Positions 17,036 through 25,338 of a stretch of DNA of 64,000 nucleotides are shown here, piece after piece. The notes beneath the pieces are model-generated. The model made no database searches. It had not been told where the DNA came from and saw only the letters and a program-made list of their open reading frames with translations. Position 1 is the first letter of the stretch, and the number at the start of each line of letters is the position of its first letter. The position numbers were made by a program, and so were the translations under genes. Source of the stretch: an uncultured Duncaniella sp. (GTDB taxonomy: Bacteria; Bacteroidota; Bacteroidia; Bacteroidales; Muribaculaceae); assembly GCA_910577335.1 (NCBI GenBank), contig CAJTMJ010000005.1, forward strand, positions 58,338 to 122,337, read 5' to 3'.

Positions 17036-17466
17036 TACGCAGTCTTTTTAACGTCATTATTGCCGTCTTCAATCAAGAACATTGAAGTGTCAAATGAGAC
17101 AGTGTTTGATTTCTTCATTCCTGAAGGAATGTATGGAATAGTGGTAACACACTTGGAAGAATTTGGCGTGAAAGTCACGCTGCAACTTGAAATCTTGTCA
17201 GATTCTACAACCTCGGACACAGGGCGAAATTCTATGGAGGGCACATATCCGAATGACAAAGCGAGCTTTATCAAGCTGGATAGCTTATAATCAAACTCTC
17301 CATTTAGGAGTTGTGATACATACCCTTTACTCACACCAAGATGGGCGGCAAGCTGGGTACGGTTCATTCCATTGCGTTCCATAAATGACTGGGCGCAATT
17401 AAATAAAGCAAGTTGAACTTTCGCTATCCAATATGCCGGTGATTTCAGGATTCTTTCTCTACTCAT
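17035..17466 (-). CDS. HigA-like HTH antitoxin with C-terminal extension
   Basis: 143 residues. An XRE-type helix-turn-helix (MNRTQLAAHLGVSKGYVSQL, near residues 34-53) binds DNA. After about residue 82 comes a 60-residue extension with no HTH homology (VTFTPNSSKCVTTIPYIPSG and beyond). In TAC systems such a tail is the chaperone-addiction segment (ChAD) that makes the antitoxin depend on the SecB-like chaperone. It overlaps the toxin stop by 8 nt and the chaperone start by 1 nt. It probably represses its own operon from the promoter at 17881-17911. Confidence 0.75.
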   Translation of the reverse strand: MSRERILKSPAYWIAKVQLALFNCAQSFMERNGMNRTQLAAHLGVSKGYVSQLLNGEFDYKLSSLIKLALSFGYVPSIEFRPVSEVVESDKISSCSVTFTPNSSKCVTTIPYIPSGMKKSNTVSFDTSMFLIEDGNNDVKKTA

Positions 17467-17821
17467 TGTTTGATTTGTTTGTTTTAAAATCTTTAAGTGC
17501 TTTTTTCAGCCATTTTATATCAGGCTTTTGGTCAGTTTTCATGCCTCCAAGCACTACATAGATATCAGGCTCTTGCTTAACCACATAAACACGTAGGGGT
17601 TTCTTCTTGAATTCAAATACATCAGATCGACCAACATCATTTATGTGCTTGAACTTGGTATCGGGATATCGAATCTGTGGACTCATATTATCCATATAAC
17701 TAATGATGGCATCGAATTTGTCAAGCAACTTCGGATTATCCTTTATGGAATCATAAAATTCCTGTATGTGGCATCTGCCATCGATAGTCAATTTTTTAAA
17801 GTGGTATATCCCGTTATTCAC
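17459..17821 (-). CDS. HigB/RelE-family toxin of the TAC module
   Basis: 120 residues. The C-terminal half has the RelE/HigB pattern: FEFKKKPLRVYVVKQEPDIY, followed by VVLGGMKTDQKPD and a final helix. Members cut mRNA at the ribosome. The frame begins with GTG at 17821; the nearby ATG at 17829 is out of frame and hits a stop after three codons. Toxin-first order is typical for HigBA. It sits about 53 nt from the predicted transcription start. AT-richer than the flanking phoH and peptidase genes. Confidence 0.75.
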   Translation of the reverse strand: MNNGIYHFKKLTIDGRCHIQEFYDSIKDNPKLLDKFDAIISYMDNMSPQIRYPDTKFKHINDVGRSDVFEFKKKPLRVYVVKQEPDIYVVLGGMKTDQKPDIKWLKKALKDFKTNKSNNE

Positions 17822-17880
17822 AAGTTCATACCGGGTAATTTCCTATTTGGTCATTCATGCCAGAGAGATTAATTCAAGTG

Positions 17881-17911
17881 CAAAGATAGCATGTTTCAAC
17901 TTACAAAACAA
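17881..17911 (-). promoter_or_regulatory. Promoter of the TAC operon
   Basis: Minus strand TATCTTTG (17888-17881) with TTG (17911-17909) exactly 20 nt upstream, matching the Bacteroidetes consensus. The predicted start is near 17874, giving a leader of about 53 nt. Confidence 0.65.
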
Positions 17912-17955
17912 GGAAACAGGCGGAAAAGTTTAGCTCAAACTAAACTTTTCCGCCT
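17905..17955 (-). terminator. Terminator of the M16 peptidase gene
   Basis: A perfect 16-bp stem (17918-17933 with 17940-17955, loop of 6 nt) is followed on the minus strand by a T-rich tail. It lies just after the peptidase stop and immediately upstream of the TAC promoter, insulating the two units. Confidence 0.8.
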
Positions 17956-17976
17956 ATATGATTGCATACTATGGGA

Positions 17977-19224
17977 TTACTCGGGGCGGTAGATGAGGGT
18001 GCAAGAGCGGGAGGGGTTGATGATGCGGGTGGCGGTGGCTGTGAGGCGTTCGGGGGTCATTGCTGCGTATGCGGGGACGATGGAGTTTATATCTTCACCG
18101 TGCATTTCGGCGAGGGCAAGGGATTGGGCTCGGGAGAGGTAGTTGACGTTTGAGAATGTGAAGTCGCTGGTGAAGCGGTTTATTGCTCGCTGGGTTTCAT
18201 AAAGGGAGATTGGAGAGGTAGTTGTGAGGGTGGTGAGTTCGAGGGCTTGGGCGAGGAGCATCTCTTCGGCTTTGCGGATAGTGTCATCCGAGTTGTCGTT
18301 GAGCGTTCCCTTAAGCATCAGAAATCCCGGTTCTTCACTTCCGATTATAGATGAATCGGCAGCAGAAAACAGTTCGGAATCCATTACCAACCGGCGATAG
18401 AGCCTTGAGGAATGTCCTGAGGCGAGAATGTCGGTGAGAAGATCGCACTCGATATATCCCTTCTCGCCATATCCCGGCATCGGGAAAGCTATAACTATCA
18501 CGGGGTAAGGCACTTTACCTCTCACTTCAAGACGGCGCGGGGCAGTGATGGGTGGTTCGGGCTTGTAACGTCTTGCAGCTATCTCACGGCTTGGAATATC
18601 TCCAAACCATTTATCCACAAGCCTGCGGGCATCGTCGAGGGTTACATTACCGCATATCGACAGCACGGCATTGTTAGGCGCATAGTGGCTATAGAAAAAA
18701 TCACGTATATCCTGCTCCGTAACCTTCTCTATATGCGAAATCTCCTTGCCGATGGCTGGATAACGGTAGGGATGCGACTTGTAGATGAGCGCACGGAGAT
18801 AGTGCGACATATCGCCGTAGGGACGGTTAAGATGAGTCTGTTTGAATTCCTCAATCACCACATTACGCTGAATTTCAAGAGCTTTGTCGGAGAACGAGAG
18901 CGCAAGCATACGGTCGCTTTCGAGCCATAGAAGCGTCTCAAGATTCTGCATGGGTGCAACGTCATAGAAATTTGTGAAATCGTTAGAGGTCCATGCATTG
19001 TTAACCCCTCCGGCACGCTCCATCTCCGCATCGAAATCGGGGATATTAGCCGAGCCGGCAAACATCAGGTGCTCAAAAAGATGGGCAATACCGGTCATTG
19101 ACGGATCCTCGTCACGGGAACCGACATTATATAATAGATTGACAGCAACCATTGCGGTGGAGGGGTCATAATTATGAATGACTCTCAGACCGTTGTCAAG
19201 GGAAAATCGCGAATAGTTAATCAT
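17977..19224 (-). CDS. M16 family zinc peptidase (processing-peptidase-like)
   Basis: 415 residues. The inverted zinc motif HLFEH lies at residues 48-52, with the third-ligand glutamate in NVVIEEF near 125. This is the catalytic-subunit type of M16B proteases. It lacks a signal peptide, so it probably acts in the cytoplasm, or is a short form of the paired M16 proteases. The C-terminal half is the second, non-catalytic M16 fold. Standalone unit with its own promoter (TAACTTTG at 19284-19277, TTG 20 nt upstream) and terminator. Confidence 0.9.
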   Translation of the reverse strand: MINYSRFSLDNGLRVIHNYDPSTAMVAVNLLYNVGSRDEDPSMTGIAHLFEHLMFAGSANIPDFDAEMERAGGVNNAWTSNDFTNFYDVAPMQNLETLLWLESDRMLALSFSDKALEIQRNVVIEEFKQTHLNRPYGDMSHYLRALIYKSHPYRYPAIGKEISHIEKVTEQDIRDFFYSHYAPNNAVLSICGNVTLDDARRLVDKWFGDIPSREIAARRYKPEPPITAPRRLEVRGKVPYPVIVIAFPMPGYGEKGYIECDLLTDILASGHSSRLYRRLVMDSELFSAADSSIIGSEEPGFLMLKGTLNDNSDDTIRKAEEMLLAQALELTTLTTTSPISLYETQRAINRFTSDFTFSNVNYLSRAQSLALAEMHGEDINSIVPAYAAMTPERLTATATRIINPSRSCTLIYRPE

Positions 19225-19637
19225 GATAAATCAGCCAGAAATTATACTGAAATTATACCGAAAATGAAAGCGACGCCAAAGTTAGGCATTTTTTGACGGA
19301 ATATCAACAAAGAGCCTACAGACAGAGCCATAGACAGAGCCGCACAGTGGCAATCATCTTATTGAATAACAACCATACTATAGCAAATAAACGACCATAA
19401 TATAATAAATATAGGTGTATCGATAGAATTCGATATAAATTAACGTGTTAATCAAATATTTTTTATAAAAATTCTTGGAAATATCAAATTATTCTGTGTA
19501 TATTTGCACACAAACTTTTCCACATTTCACATTTGCCTTTAAAGAAGGATAGTATTTTTTCGTAACTGCATTCGTGAAAACATATAAAGTATAGAGTACG
19601 CTAAAAAATCAATTATATTATTAACCCCCAACAAACA
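19225..19637. other. Divergent intergenic region between the M16 peptidase and H1-like genes
   Basis: 413 bp without a gene. It holds a minus-strand promoter (TAACTTTG 19284-19277, TTG 19307-19305, 20-nt spacer) for the peptidase. It also holds a plus-strand promoter (TATATTTG 19499-19506, TTG 19475-19477, 21-nt spacer) for the histone-like gene. A short repeated AGACAGAGCC lies near 19318-19340. The rest is AT-rich. Confidence 0.6.
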
Positions 19638-19811
19638 ATGAAAACTCTCGTAGAACAAATTGCTTCAAGCTATGAAGCATTCGCAAAGGACGCACAAGCT
19701 CAAGTAGAAAACGGTAACAAGGCTGCCGGCGCACGTGCCCGCAAAGCATCTCTCGAACTCGAAAAGCTTCTCAAGCAGTTCCGTAAGGATTCTATTTCCG
19801 CCTCTAAATAA
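19638..19811 (+). CDS. Small basic histone H1-like protein
   Basis: 57 residues, read directly from the sequence. A Lys/Ala/Arg-rich helix with the GNKAAGARARKASLELEKLL core resembles the small histone H1-like proteins (Hc1-type) conserved in Bacteroidetes, thought to bind DNA. It has a strong promoter, a long leader of about 125 nt and its own strong terminator, fitting an abundant protein. Codon use is that of a well expressed gene. Confidence 0.85.
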   Translation: MKTLVEQIASSYEAFAKDAQAQVENGNKAAGARARKASLELEKLLKQFRKDSISASK

Positions 19812-19851
19812 GTAACCGATTTGCAATAACCAACGTCGAAACTTATATAAA

Positions 19852-19906
19852 CGCCGTATTCCAAAGCGACTGATGACCGGTCACCGTTGGAATACGGTGT
19901 TTTTTA
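19852..19906 (+). terminator. Terminator of the H1-like gene
   Basis: A 13-bp stem (19852-19864 with 19887-19899, one G-U) encloses a loop containing the palindrome TGACCGGTCA. It is followed by TTTTTT. Confidence 0.85.
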
Positions 19907-19924
19907 TACCCTTCTCAGGAGGGA

Positions 19925-21778
19925 TTATCGCCATCCGCCGATAGACAGCAACCGTTCCAACTCGCCGGGCTTCATGCGATAGGGAGCAGGCGGTGTGCTG
20001 CCTGAAAGGTTAACATACAGCGCAATAGCACGTGTCATAAGTATGTCATCGTGACAACCGCGCCGTGCGCCATACGAGCCGTCAGCCCGAAGTTCGTACT
20101 GCAGCAGTTCATCACATGCCTCACTGTCACGCTCTACATAACCACCCTCACGCACCAAAGCTATGAGATTGGATATGACAGCAGGTTTCGTGCGGGTATT
20201 GGTATGAAATCCGGGGGCAAGACTCTGACCTGCAGAATCCTGCGCCGACCTCTCACGGCGATAAAGATTTGGGTAACTCGTTGAAAGAGTGTCGAGGATG
20301 TACGCCCCATGCCCTTCGGAAGAGGTTTCCCACGTATTGCTCTCCACCACAAGAAGAGCATTGTTGTAATATCGCCCCATGGCAGCGGCCTTCCAAGCGA
20401 GAAGATCATGGTCGATATGTCCCCGCCATTGCGCCACCACCTCAGGAGGTTCAGACCCGGCACCGCATGAGAGCACAGCTATGACCGAGAAATCAGCCCC
20501 TCGTGAACGACCGCCAATGTCAACCGAGGCGATATATCTCTTGTCAGGCTTCGGAAATTCCCATATCTTGGCATAGCCGTCGGGAGAGGGAATGAATCTC
20601 GGCGACGACAGGTCAGCCACATCACCTTTGGACGAACCGACCACCTCGCCACACGCAAGCGGTTCACGCACACCTTTGCGCAAACGTTCGACATCGACCG
20701 AAGCAAACACATTGGAGCTTGACGAAGTGAAAGCCTCGTCAGCCGTGGTAGGAAATTCAGCCATCATGGAGCGATGGTCGGGAAACTCCTGCCGTTTATT
20801 ATGATACCAGTTTATAGCTTCCAGCGTGCAGCCATAGGTATACCACAAGTCACGCTCATAGTCATCAAGCGACATCCAAAGCGCAATAGGGTCATCAACC
20901 TCCTCGGTGTATATGTCAATCTCATACCACGGCACGAAGAAAGGTATCTTATCGCTCTTGTCGCTCACGGCACGGAGCCATTCACGATGGAAGAAATTAC
21001 CGACCCCGTTTGCGGTGCTTTCCATCGCGATGAACGACAGCGGTTTGCGGGCTATACCCGAAGCCACGGAACGAAGCAGATCAGCGGGATTGTGAAGCGT
21101 GGAATCCTTCCAGAAAGCCACTTCGCTGAGATGAGCGAGCGCACAATCGATGCCACGAGCCGATTCCTGATTCTCGCTTGAGCAGATGGTCACCTTGCAT
21201 CCTCGCCCGGGGATGAAACGGGTGTTGGTCATCCGCTCAAAAGGACGGAAAGACGGGGGAGTTTCTTCCTCCCAAAACTCTTCGGGATAGCGTTCAAGAA
21301 TCTTGGTGTACATACCTCTAATCGTCGCCGCGGTGTCCTTCACATGCGCACATATCAGCGAATTCCAGTTACGGCGATGGATAATCTGTATCCAAGCAAA
21401 ATATACCTGAACGAGGGTGGATCCGCCCCATTGGCGCGCCTTAAGCATGATGAGACGGAGCGGCTGCGAGGCGAGACGCTGCCGTTCAAGCTCAGCCACA
21501 AGGCGACGCTGAGGGCGGTTAAGCTTGAAAGGTATATCCTGCCCGGTCAACTTGTCGGTAATCACCACACAGCGGTAAGCCCAGTATTCAAAATCATATT
21601 TGAATCTCAGGACAGCCATGTCATGCTCGGAAGTCGCCACAAGATAGCGCGGGTCACGGGTCATAGCCTCAGGGATACGCTTAGGGTCGAGCGGGTCATA
21701 TTCAGCTGAAAGGCGGATTGCGGCTTTCAGTTCGGTATTCAGAGACACAAGATTCTCCGGGGGAGCTGAGTTGTTCAT
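19925..21778 (-). CDS. Phage-type terminase large subunit, orphan
   Basis: 617 residues with all catalytic parts of a DNA-packaging motor visible. Walker A-like KARQWGGST is at 113-121, Walker B/catalytic LSEV has Glu219, and the coupling motif MESTANG is near 252. The RNase H-like nuclease has Asp420 (SVDIGG), Glu479 (VVESN) and Asp577/578 (HDDIL). Terminases cut and pump phage DNA into capsids. No portal, capsid, protease, tail or lysis genes are nearby. The only partner is the 803-residue gene 23 nt upstream. Composition is like the host's. It could be a prophage remnant or a domesticated gene. Confidence 0.88.
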   Translation of the reverse strand: MNNSAPPENLVSLNTELKAAIRLSAEYDPLDPKRIPEAMTRDPRYLVATSEHDMAVLRFKYDFEYWAYRCVVITDKLTGQDIPFKLNRPQRRLVAELERQRLASQPLRLIMLKARQWGGSTLVQVYFAWIQIIHRRNWNSLICAHVKDTAATIRGMYTKILERYPEEFWEEETPPSFRPFERMTNTRFIPGRGCKVTICSSENQESARGIDCALAHLSEVAFWKDSTLHNPADLLRSVASGIARKPLSFIAMESTANGVGNFFHREWLRAVSDKSDKIPFFVPWYEIDIYTEEVDDPIALWMSLDDYERDLWYTYGCTLEAINWYHNKRQEFPDHRSMMAEFPTTADEAFTSSSSNVFASVDVERLRKGVREPLACGEVVGSSKGDVADLSSPRFIPSPDGYAKIWEFPKPDKRYIASVDIGGRSRGADFSVIAVLSCGAGSEPPEVVAQWRGHIDHDLLAWKAAAMGRYYNNALLVVESNTWETSSEGHGAYILDTLSTSYPNLYRRERSAQDSAGQSLAPGFHTNTRTKPAVISNLIALVREGGYVERDSEACDELLQYELRADGSYGARRGCHDDILMTRAIALYVNLSGSTPPAPYRMKPGELERLLSIGGWR

Positions 21779-21801
21779 AGTGATATAAGGTTATAGTTAT
21801 T

Positions 21802-24213
21802 TCAAGGGGTGAAAGGTGTTAGAGATGGAGCGGAGAGCGAGATATCTGTACCGGTGAGGGTGACATCTATGGCGTAAAACGGACGTGCCGGCGTGGGGAT
21901 AGTGGCGACAAGAGGATGGGCGAGCGAGCCTTGAATATCAAGGGTAGCAAGCGGGTGTGACGAAGCATCCCCGAAATCGGCACTCACCACCACTTTTCCT
22001 GACGCATTGTCGGCAAAAACCGGCAGGACAAGACGGAGCAATCGCCGTTTCGACGGTTTGACAGGGAGCCTAACCTTATATCTCACCGTGGATTCAGCCG
22101 GTGATTCCCATGACAGCTCAACCAGCTCACCATCAGCAGATTTACCAAACAGCCCATAAGGGGATGTGTGGATATGAGCCACGGAAATGTCATCGCGAGT
22201 GAACAGCTGCTTGCCATCGGCATTAACCACTTGGATAACCGGGTCGCCATCGGTGACACACCACAATTCGCCGAACGGAGATGACCACCCCACCCTATCA
22301 GCGCCCAGCGAGGGTATAAGCGTCCTGACACGGTTACTGTTTATGCGCACAAGGTCACCGGAAGCCATCGCCATCACCCCCTCAGGGGTCAAAGCGACCG
22401 CTTCAGCCGACTCAACGCATCGGGAGTCAATACGGGCAGCCGACAGGGAGTCACGGCGGGAGTTGACCGTCACGGCATTTATCCCACCCTCGGTGAAAGC
22501 ATAGAAATTGGCTCGTGCGAAATCCCATGAGCTTACAGGCAAAGCCGTAGGTGTGAGGGCGTTCACCTTACCGCCGCAGCGGGCAACGGCACACAACCTC
22601 ATCGGGTCATCAGCCCGTGACACAGCGATAAGGTCGGGATGGCGTATGGTTGGCGGAGAAGCCGCCGGAACTACAAACCCTTCCGTATCGGTGTCGAAAG
22701 CCACAGGGAGGCATGACGGAGACAGATAGTAGCTCCACTCGCCGCCCGGAGCTGGGGAAAGCGGCAATTTGACCGAGCGGGCACCCACACGTATCTCCAC
22801 CTCACAGGCATCACGGTGAGGGTATACTATCAACGGGGAGAAAGAGAGAGGTGGATGGGACAGGATAGACGAGTTTACCACCGACGATCCATCGGAAAAG
22901 CGGACAATACTTGCAGCCGGTACAGCACCGGACGTAATATCGATCTTCGCAGCAATCTCCGCAACCGAATAGCCGTCAAAACGCCTTGCCTGAAGATTTC
23001 CCCACATTATGACATCGCCCCCTGAGGCGGCACATTCAGCCGAAAAGCCGTGCGGAGGTATGAAGTCGGCAAGGATACGGGAATCCGCCCCGACTTCATG
23101 CAGGGAATCGGACAAGAGTTTGCGCAGGTTGCTGATTTCGGTGAGAGTATCGGGTCGTTCCGACTCATAAGGGTGTAACACCTCATCTATACGTGACAGC
23201 GCCGAAGCGACACGAGTTTCCAAACGGGAACCCTTCTGAGCCACTAACGGGGAAGGGTCAACACCCGGAAGATTGACCGTCAATGCACCTGACGCAGAGG
23301 TGAACATGCCGAACGAATGAGCCGGAGCAACGCCCGGAATATAAGAATGGAACTGAGGTGACACAAAAATCTCAACCGAAGATATGATTTTGTTCCAGCC
23401 GTTGACATCCTCCATAGGCGCAAGAGGTGACAGTTCAAGTTTAAAACCCTTAGCGGTCAACACCGTTTCGGATGTACGGTTGAAACTATCCCCTGAAAGT
23501 GTAAACACCACCTCGGAAGCTTGCAGCGGTTCATCGGGAGTGATTAGCACCGGCGCAGATGTATAAAGGATATCGCCCAATTTGCCCCTTACCCGATAGC
23601 GGGCTATCACCGGCTGGATGTACGCCCGTGCCGTCATAGCCTTATCGGAAAGCGCACAATAAGCTTCACCCATAGCCTTGCCGAGAGTCGAAGCATCAGT
23701 CACTGTGAGTTTGCCGGAGCGAGAAGTGTAATCACCTTTAAGTGAGATAGCCGGGATGGCGGAGGAATAGAGGTCGGTATCGACACGTTTTAGGGAATAA
23801 GGGACGGGGAAGTCAGAAATATCATCGGCTTTGACCCATTCATATCTCTTGCGAAGAGGTGTAAAGGTATATTTTCTCGGCGCATACCCCTCAGACAGCA
23901 GAACAAATATATCGTCGCCCGAAGCCACTATACCCATAGGAGGAACAGGATAGCGATCCAACACGTAGCATGAATCGTTCCACGCCACATGGATAGTGTT
24001 ATTACTTGAGATGAATTTATAGAGAATCCCGTTTTTCTTTACAAAACTGTTTCCGGGGAGCATCAGACAATCCATCGCATTAAACAGACGGTTATAGCCC
24101 GTGTGAACATCACTATAAACTGTAGCATCATAATGAGAGCGTCCCACCTGAAAGAGGACATCGTTAAAATCGTAAGGACGAAGATTACGGCAAATGTGTG
24201 TTTCCATATTCAT
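21802..24213 (-). CDS. Large unknown protein paired with the orphan terminase
   Basis: 803 residues, no signal peptide or membrane helix, mostly beta-strand-like throughout, with many short Gly/Ser/Asp turns. The last third has repeating ADGKQLF / SADGELVEL-type units like propeller or tail-protein blades. A short helical stretch lies near residues 345-375 (TLTEISNLRKLLSDSLHEVG). I do not recognise the family. Its tight link with the terminase suggests a phage structural origin, for instance a tail or connector-type protein. Upstream is a TAACTTTG box (24252-24245) without a clear -33. Composition is host-like. Confidence 0.75.
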   Translation of the reverse strand: MNMETHICRNLRPYDFNDVLFQVGRSHYDATVYSDVHTGYNRLFNAMDCLMLPGNSFVKKNGILYKFISSNNTIHVAWNDSCYVLDRYPVPPMGIVASGDDIFVLLSEGYAPRKYTFTPLRKRYEWVKADDISDFPVPYSLKRVDTDLYSSAIPAISLKGDYTSRSGKLTVTDASTLGKAMGEAYCALSDKAMTARAYIQPVIARYRVRGKLGDILYTSAPVLITPDEPLQASEVVFTLSGDSFNRTSETVLTAKGFKLELSPLAPMEDVNGWNKIISSVEIFVSPQFHSYIPGVAPAHSFGMFTSASGALTVNLPGVDPSPLVAQKGSRLETRVASALSRIDEVLHPYESERPDTLTEISNLRKLLSDSLHEVGADSRILADFIPPHGFSAECAASGGDVIMWGNLQARRFDGYSVAEIAAKIDITSGAVPAASIVRFSDGSSVVNSSILSHPPLSFSPLIVYPHRDACEVEIRVGARSVKLPLSPAPGGEWSYYLSPSCLPVAFDTDTEGFVVPAASPPTIRHPDLIAVSRADDPMRLCAVARCGGKVNALTPTALPVSSWDFARANFYAFTEGGINAVTVNSRRDSLSAARIDSRCVESAEAVALTPEGVMAMASGDLVRINSNRVRTLIPSLGADRVGWSSPFGELWCVTDGDPVIQVVNADGKQLFTRDDISVAHIHTSPYGLFGKSADGELVELSWESPAESTVRYKVRLPVKPSKRRLLRLVLPVFADNASGKVVVSADFGDASSHPLATLDIQGSLAHPLVATIPTPARPFYAIDVTLTGTDISLSAPSLTPFTP

Positions 24214-24368
24214 ATAGATTTAAATCAGTTCAATAATTATACCGCAAAGTTAATAACGCCAAAAGCCGAAAGAGTGCGAAAAAGTCACTTTGCATGTAAA
24301 ATTCATATTATTTAAGCAAAAAATGGTAGTTTTCTTAGCAAAATGATTAAAAAACCAAAAAAAATCTA

Positions 24369-24376
24369 TATATTTG
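24369..24376 (+). promoter_or_regulatory. -7 element of the Lrp/AsnC gene
   Basis: TATATTTG fits the Bacteroidetes -7 consensus. No TTG was found at the expected distance. It excludes the upstream in-frame ATG at 24374 as the start of the Lrp-like gene. Confidence 0.45.
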
Positions 24377-24451
24377 CCACAAATATATCACAGTAACAAT
24401 CTCCGGGTATTAAATCGCGCCCCATCCGGAGCCAAAATTATACTTTCCACA

Positions 24452-24919
24452 ATGGAAAAAATCGACAATTTAGACCGAAAAATTCTCGAAATAGTTATGA
24501 GAAACGCGAGGATTGCATCGAAGGATGTCGCACAGGACTGCGGAGTTTCACGTGCGGCTATCCATCAGCGCATCCAACGCATGATTGATCTTAATGTGAT
24601 CACCGGTTCAGGATATAATGTTGACCCTAAAGTACTCGGCTACCGTACCTGCACATTCATAGGTGTGAACCTCGAACGCGGCGCTATGTATAGGGAGGTT
24701 GTACCCGAACTTGAAAAAATTCCGGAAGTGGTGGAGTGTCATTACACTACCGGTCCTTACTCCATGCTTATCAAACTGTTTGCCCGTGACAACGAGCATC
24801 TCATGGAGCTGCTTAACGATAAAATACAGATGATACCCGGCGTTACCGGCACGGAAACCCTTATCTCACTTGACCATAGCATCAGTCGAGTGCTTCCAGT
24901 AACATACGAAGACAATTAG
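24452..24919 (+). CDS. Lrp/AsnC family transcriptional regulator
   Basis: 155 residues from the ATG at 24452. The winged HTH begins MEKIDNLDRKILEIV, with the recognition helix in VSRAAIHQRIQRM. The RAM ligand-binding domain starts after residue 65, with the usual ALSLE-type TGPYSMLIKLFARD core and a GVTGTETLISL ending. Such proteins form octamers that sense amino acids. It stands alone and the target is unknown. A longer frame back to 24374 is open but starts inside the promoter. Confidence 0.9.
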   Translation: MEKIDNLDRKILEIVMRNARIASKDVAQDCGVSRAAIHQRIQRMIDLNVITGSGYNVDPKVLGYRTCTFIGVNLERGAMYREVVPELEKIPEVVECHYTTGPYSMLIKLFARDNEHLMELLNDKIQMIPGVTGTETLISLDHSISRVLPVTYEDN

Positions 24920-25202
24920 CAATTTTTTCAATTGACAATTGACAGTTGACAATTGACAATTTTTTCAATTGACAGTTGACAATGGACAATTGAAATTGAG
25001 AATGGACATGGAACGAGGGAGAAGGGACTTATCGGCTTGCTGGTTTTATTGGCAAAGAATTGAGGATTGAGAATTGTCAATTGTCCATTGTCAATTGTCC
25101 ATTGTCAATTGTGGATGGGTTGTAAGTATTAATTATTGTTAAATAATTATGTTCAATTTATATTAATATAATGTATAAGTTGCACATTCACATTATTTTT
25201 GC
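24920..25202. repeat. Composite MITE-like repeat, copy A
   Basis: Units of CAATTGACA and its complement form two 28-nt arms (24966-24993 and 25077-25104). They are inverted copies of each other with two mismatches and lie 83 bp apart. The interior holds a core starting GGGACTTATCGGCTTGC (25024-25040) and ending GGCAAAGAATTGA. Further CAATTGACA units lie to the left (24929-24960). Related copies are at 48352-48432 and 50911-51021. No reading frame in the interior. Confidence 0.75.
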
Positions 25203-25210
25203 TAAATTTG
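25180..25210 (+). promoter_or_regulatory. Promoter of the rimP-nusA-infB operon
   Basis: TAAATTTG at 25203-25210 with TTG at 25180-25182, a 20-nt spacer. The predicted start is near 25217, giving a leader of about 120 nt. Confidence 0.7.
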
Positions 25211-25224
25211 CAGTCGAAAGTCAC

Positions 25225-25257
25225 GGAGGAGGCCATCAAGCTTCCTCCATTCTTTTT
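25225..25257 (+). promoter_or_regulatory. Terminator-like hairpin in the rimP leader (candidate attenuator)
   Basis: GGAGGAGGC (25225-25233) pairs with GCTTCCTCC (25240-25248), nine pairs with one G-U and a 6-nt loop. It is followed by TTCTTTTT. It begins about 8 nt after the predicted transcription start and 90 nt before rimP, so it could stop most transcripts early. Confidence 0.55.
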
Positions 25258-25338
25258 GTCGTAATAAAACCGTCTTGTTAAAACAAAGCGTTAAAAGGTA
25301 TCGACATTACAAATCAGCAACGACAATAAAATCACTCA

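Noticed and set aside
19925..24213. Complete prophage around the terminase
   Set aside because: No portal, capsid, tail, integrase or lysis gene can be seen; flanks are a histone-like gene and an Lrp regulator.
24920..25120. CRISPR array
   Set aside because: The repeats are short, overlapping and mutually inverted, without spacers of uniform length.
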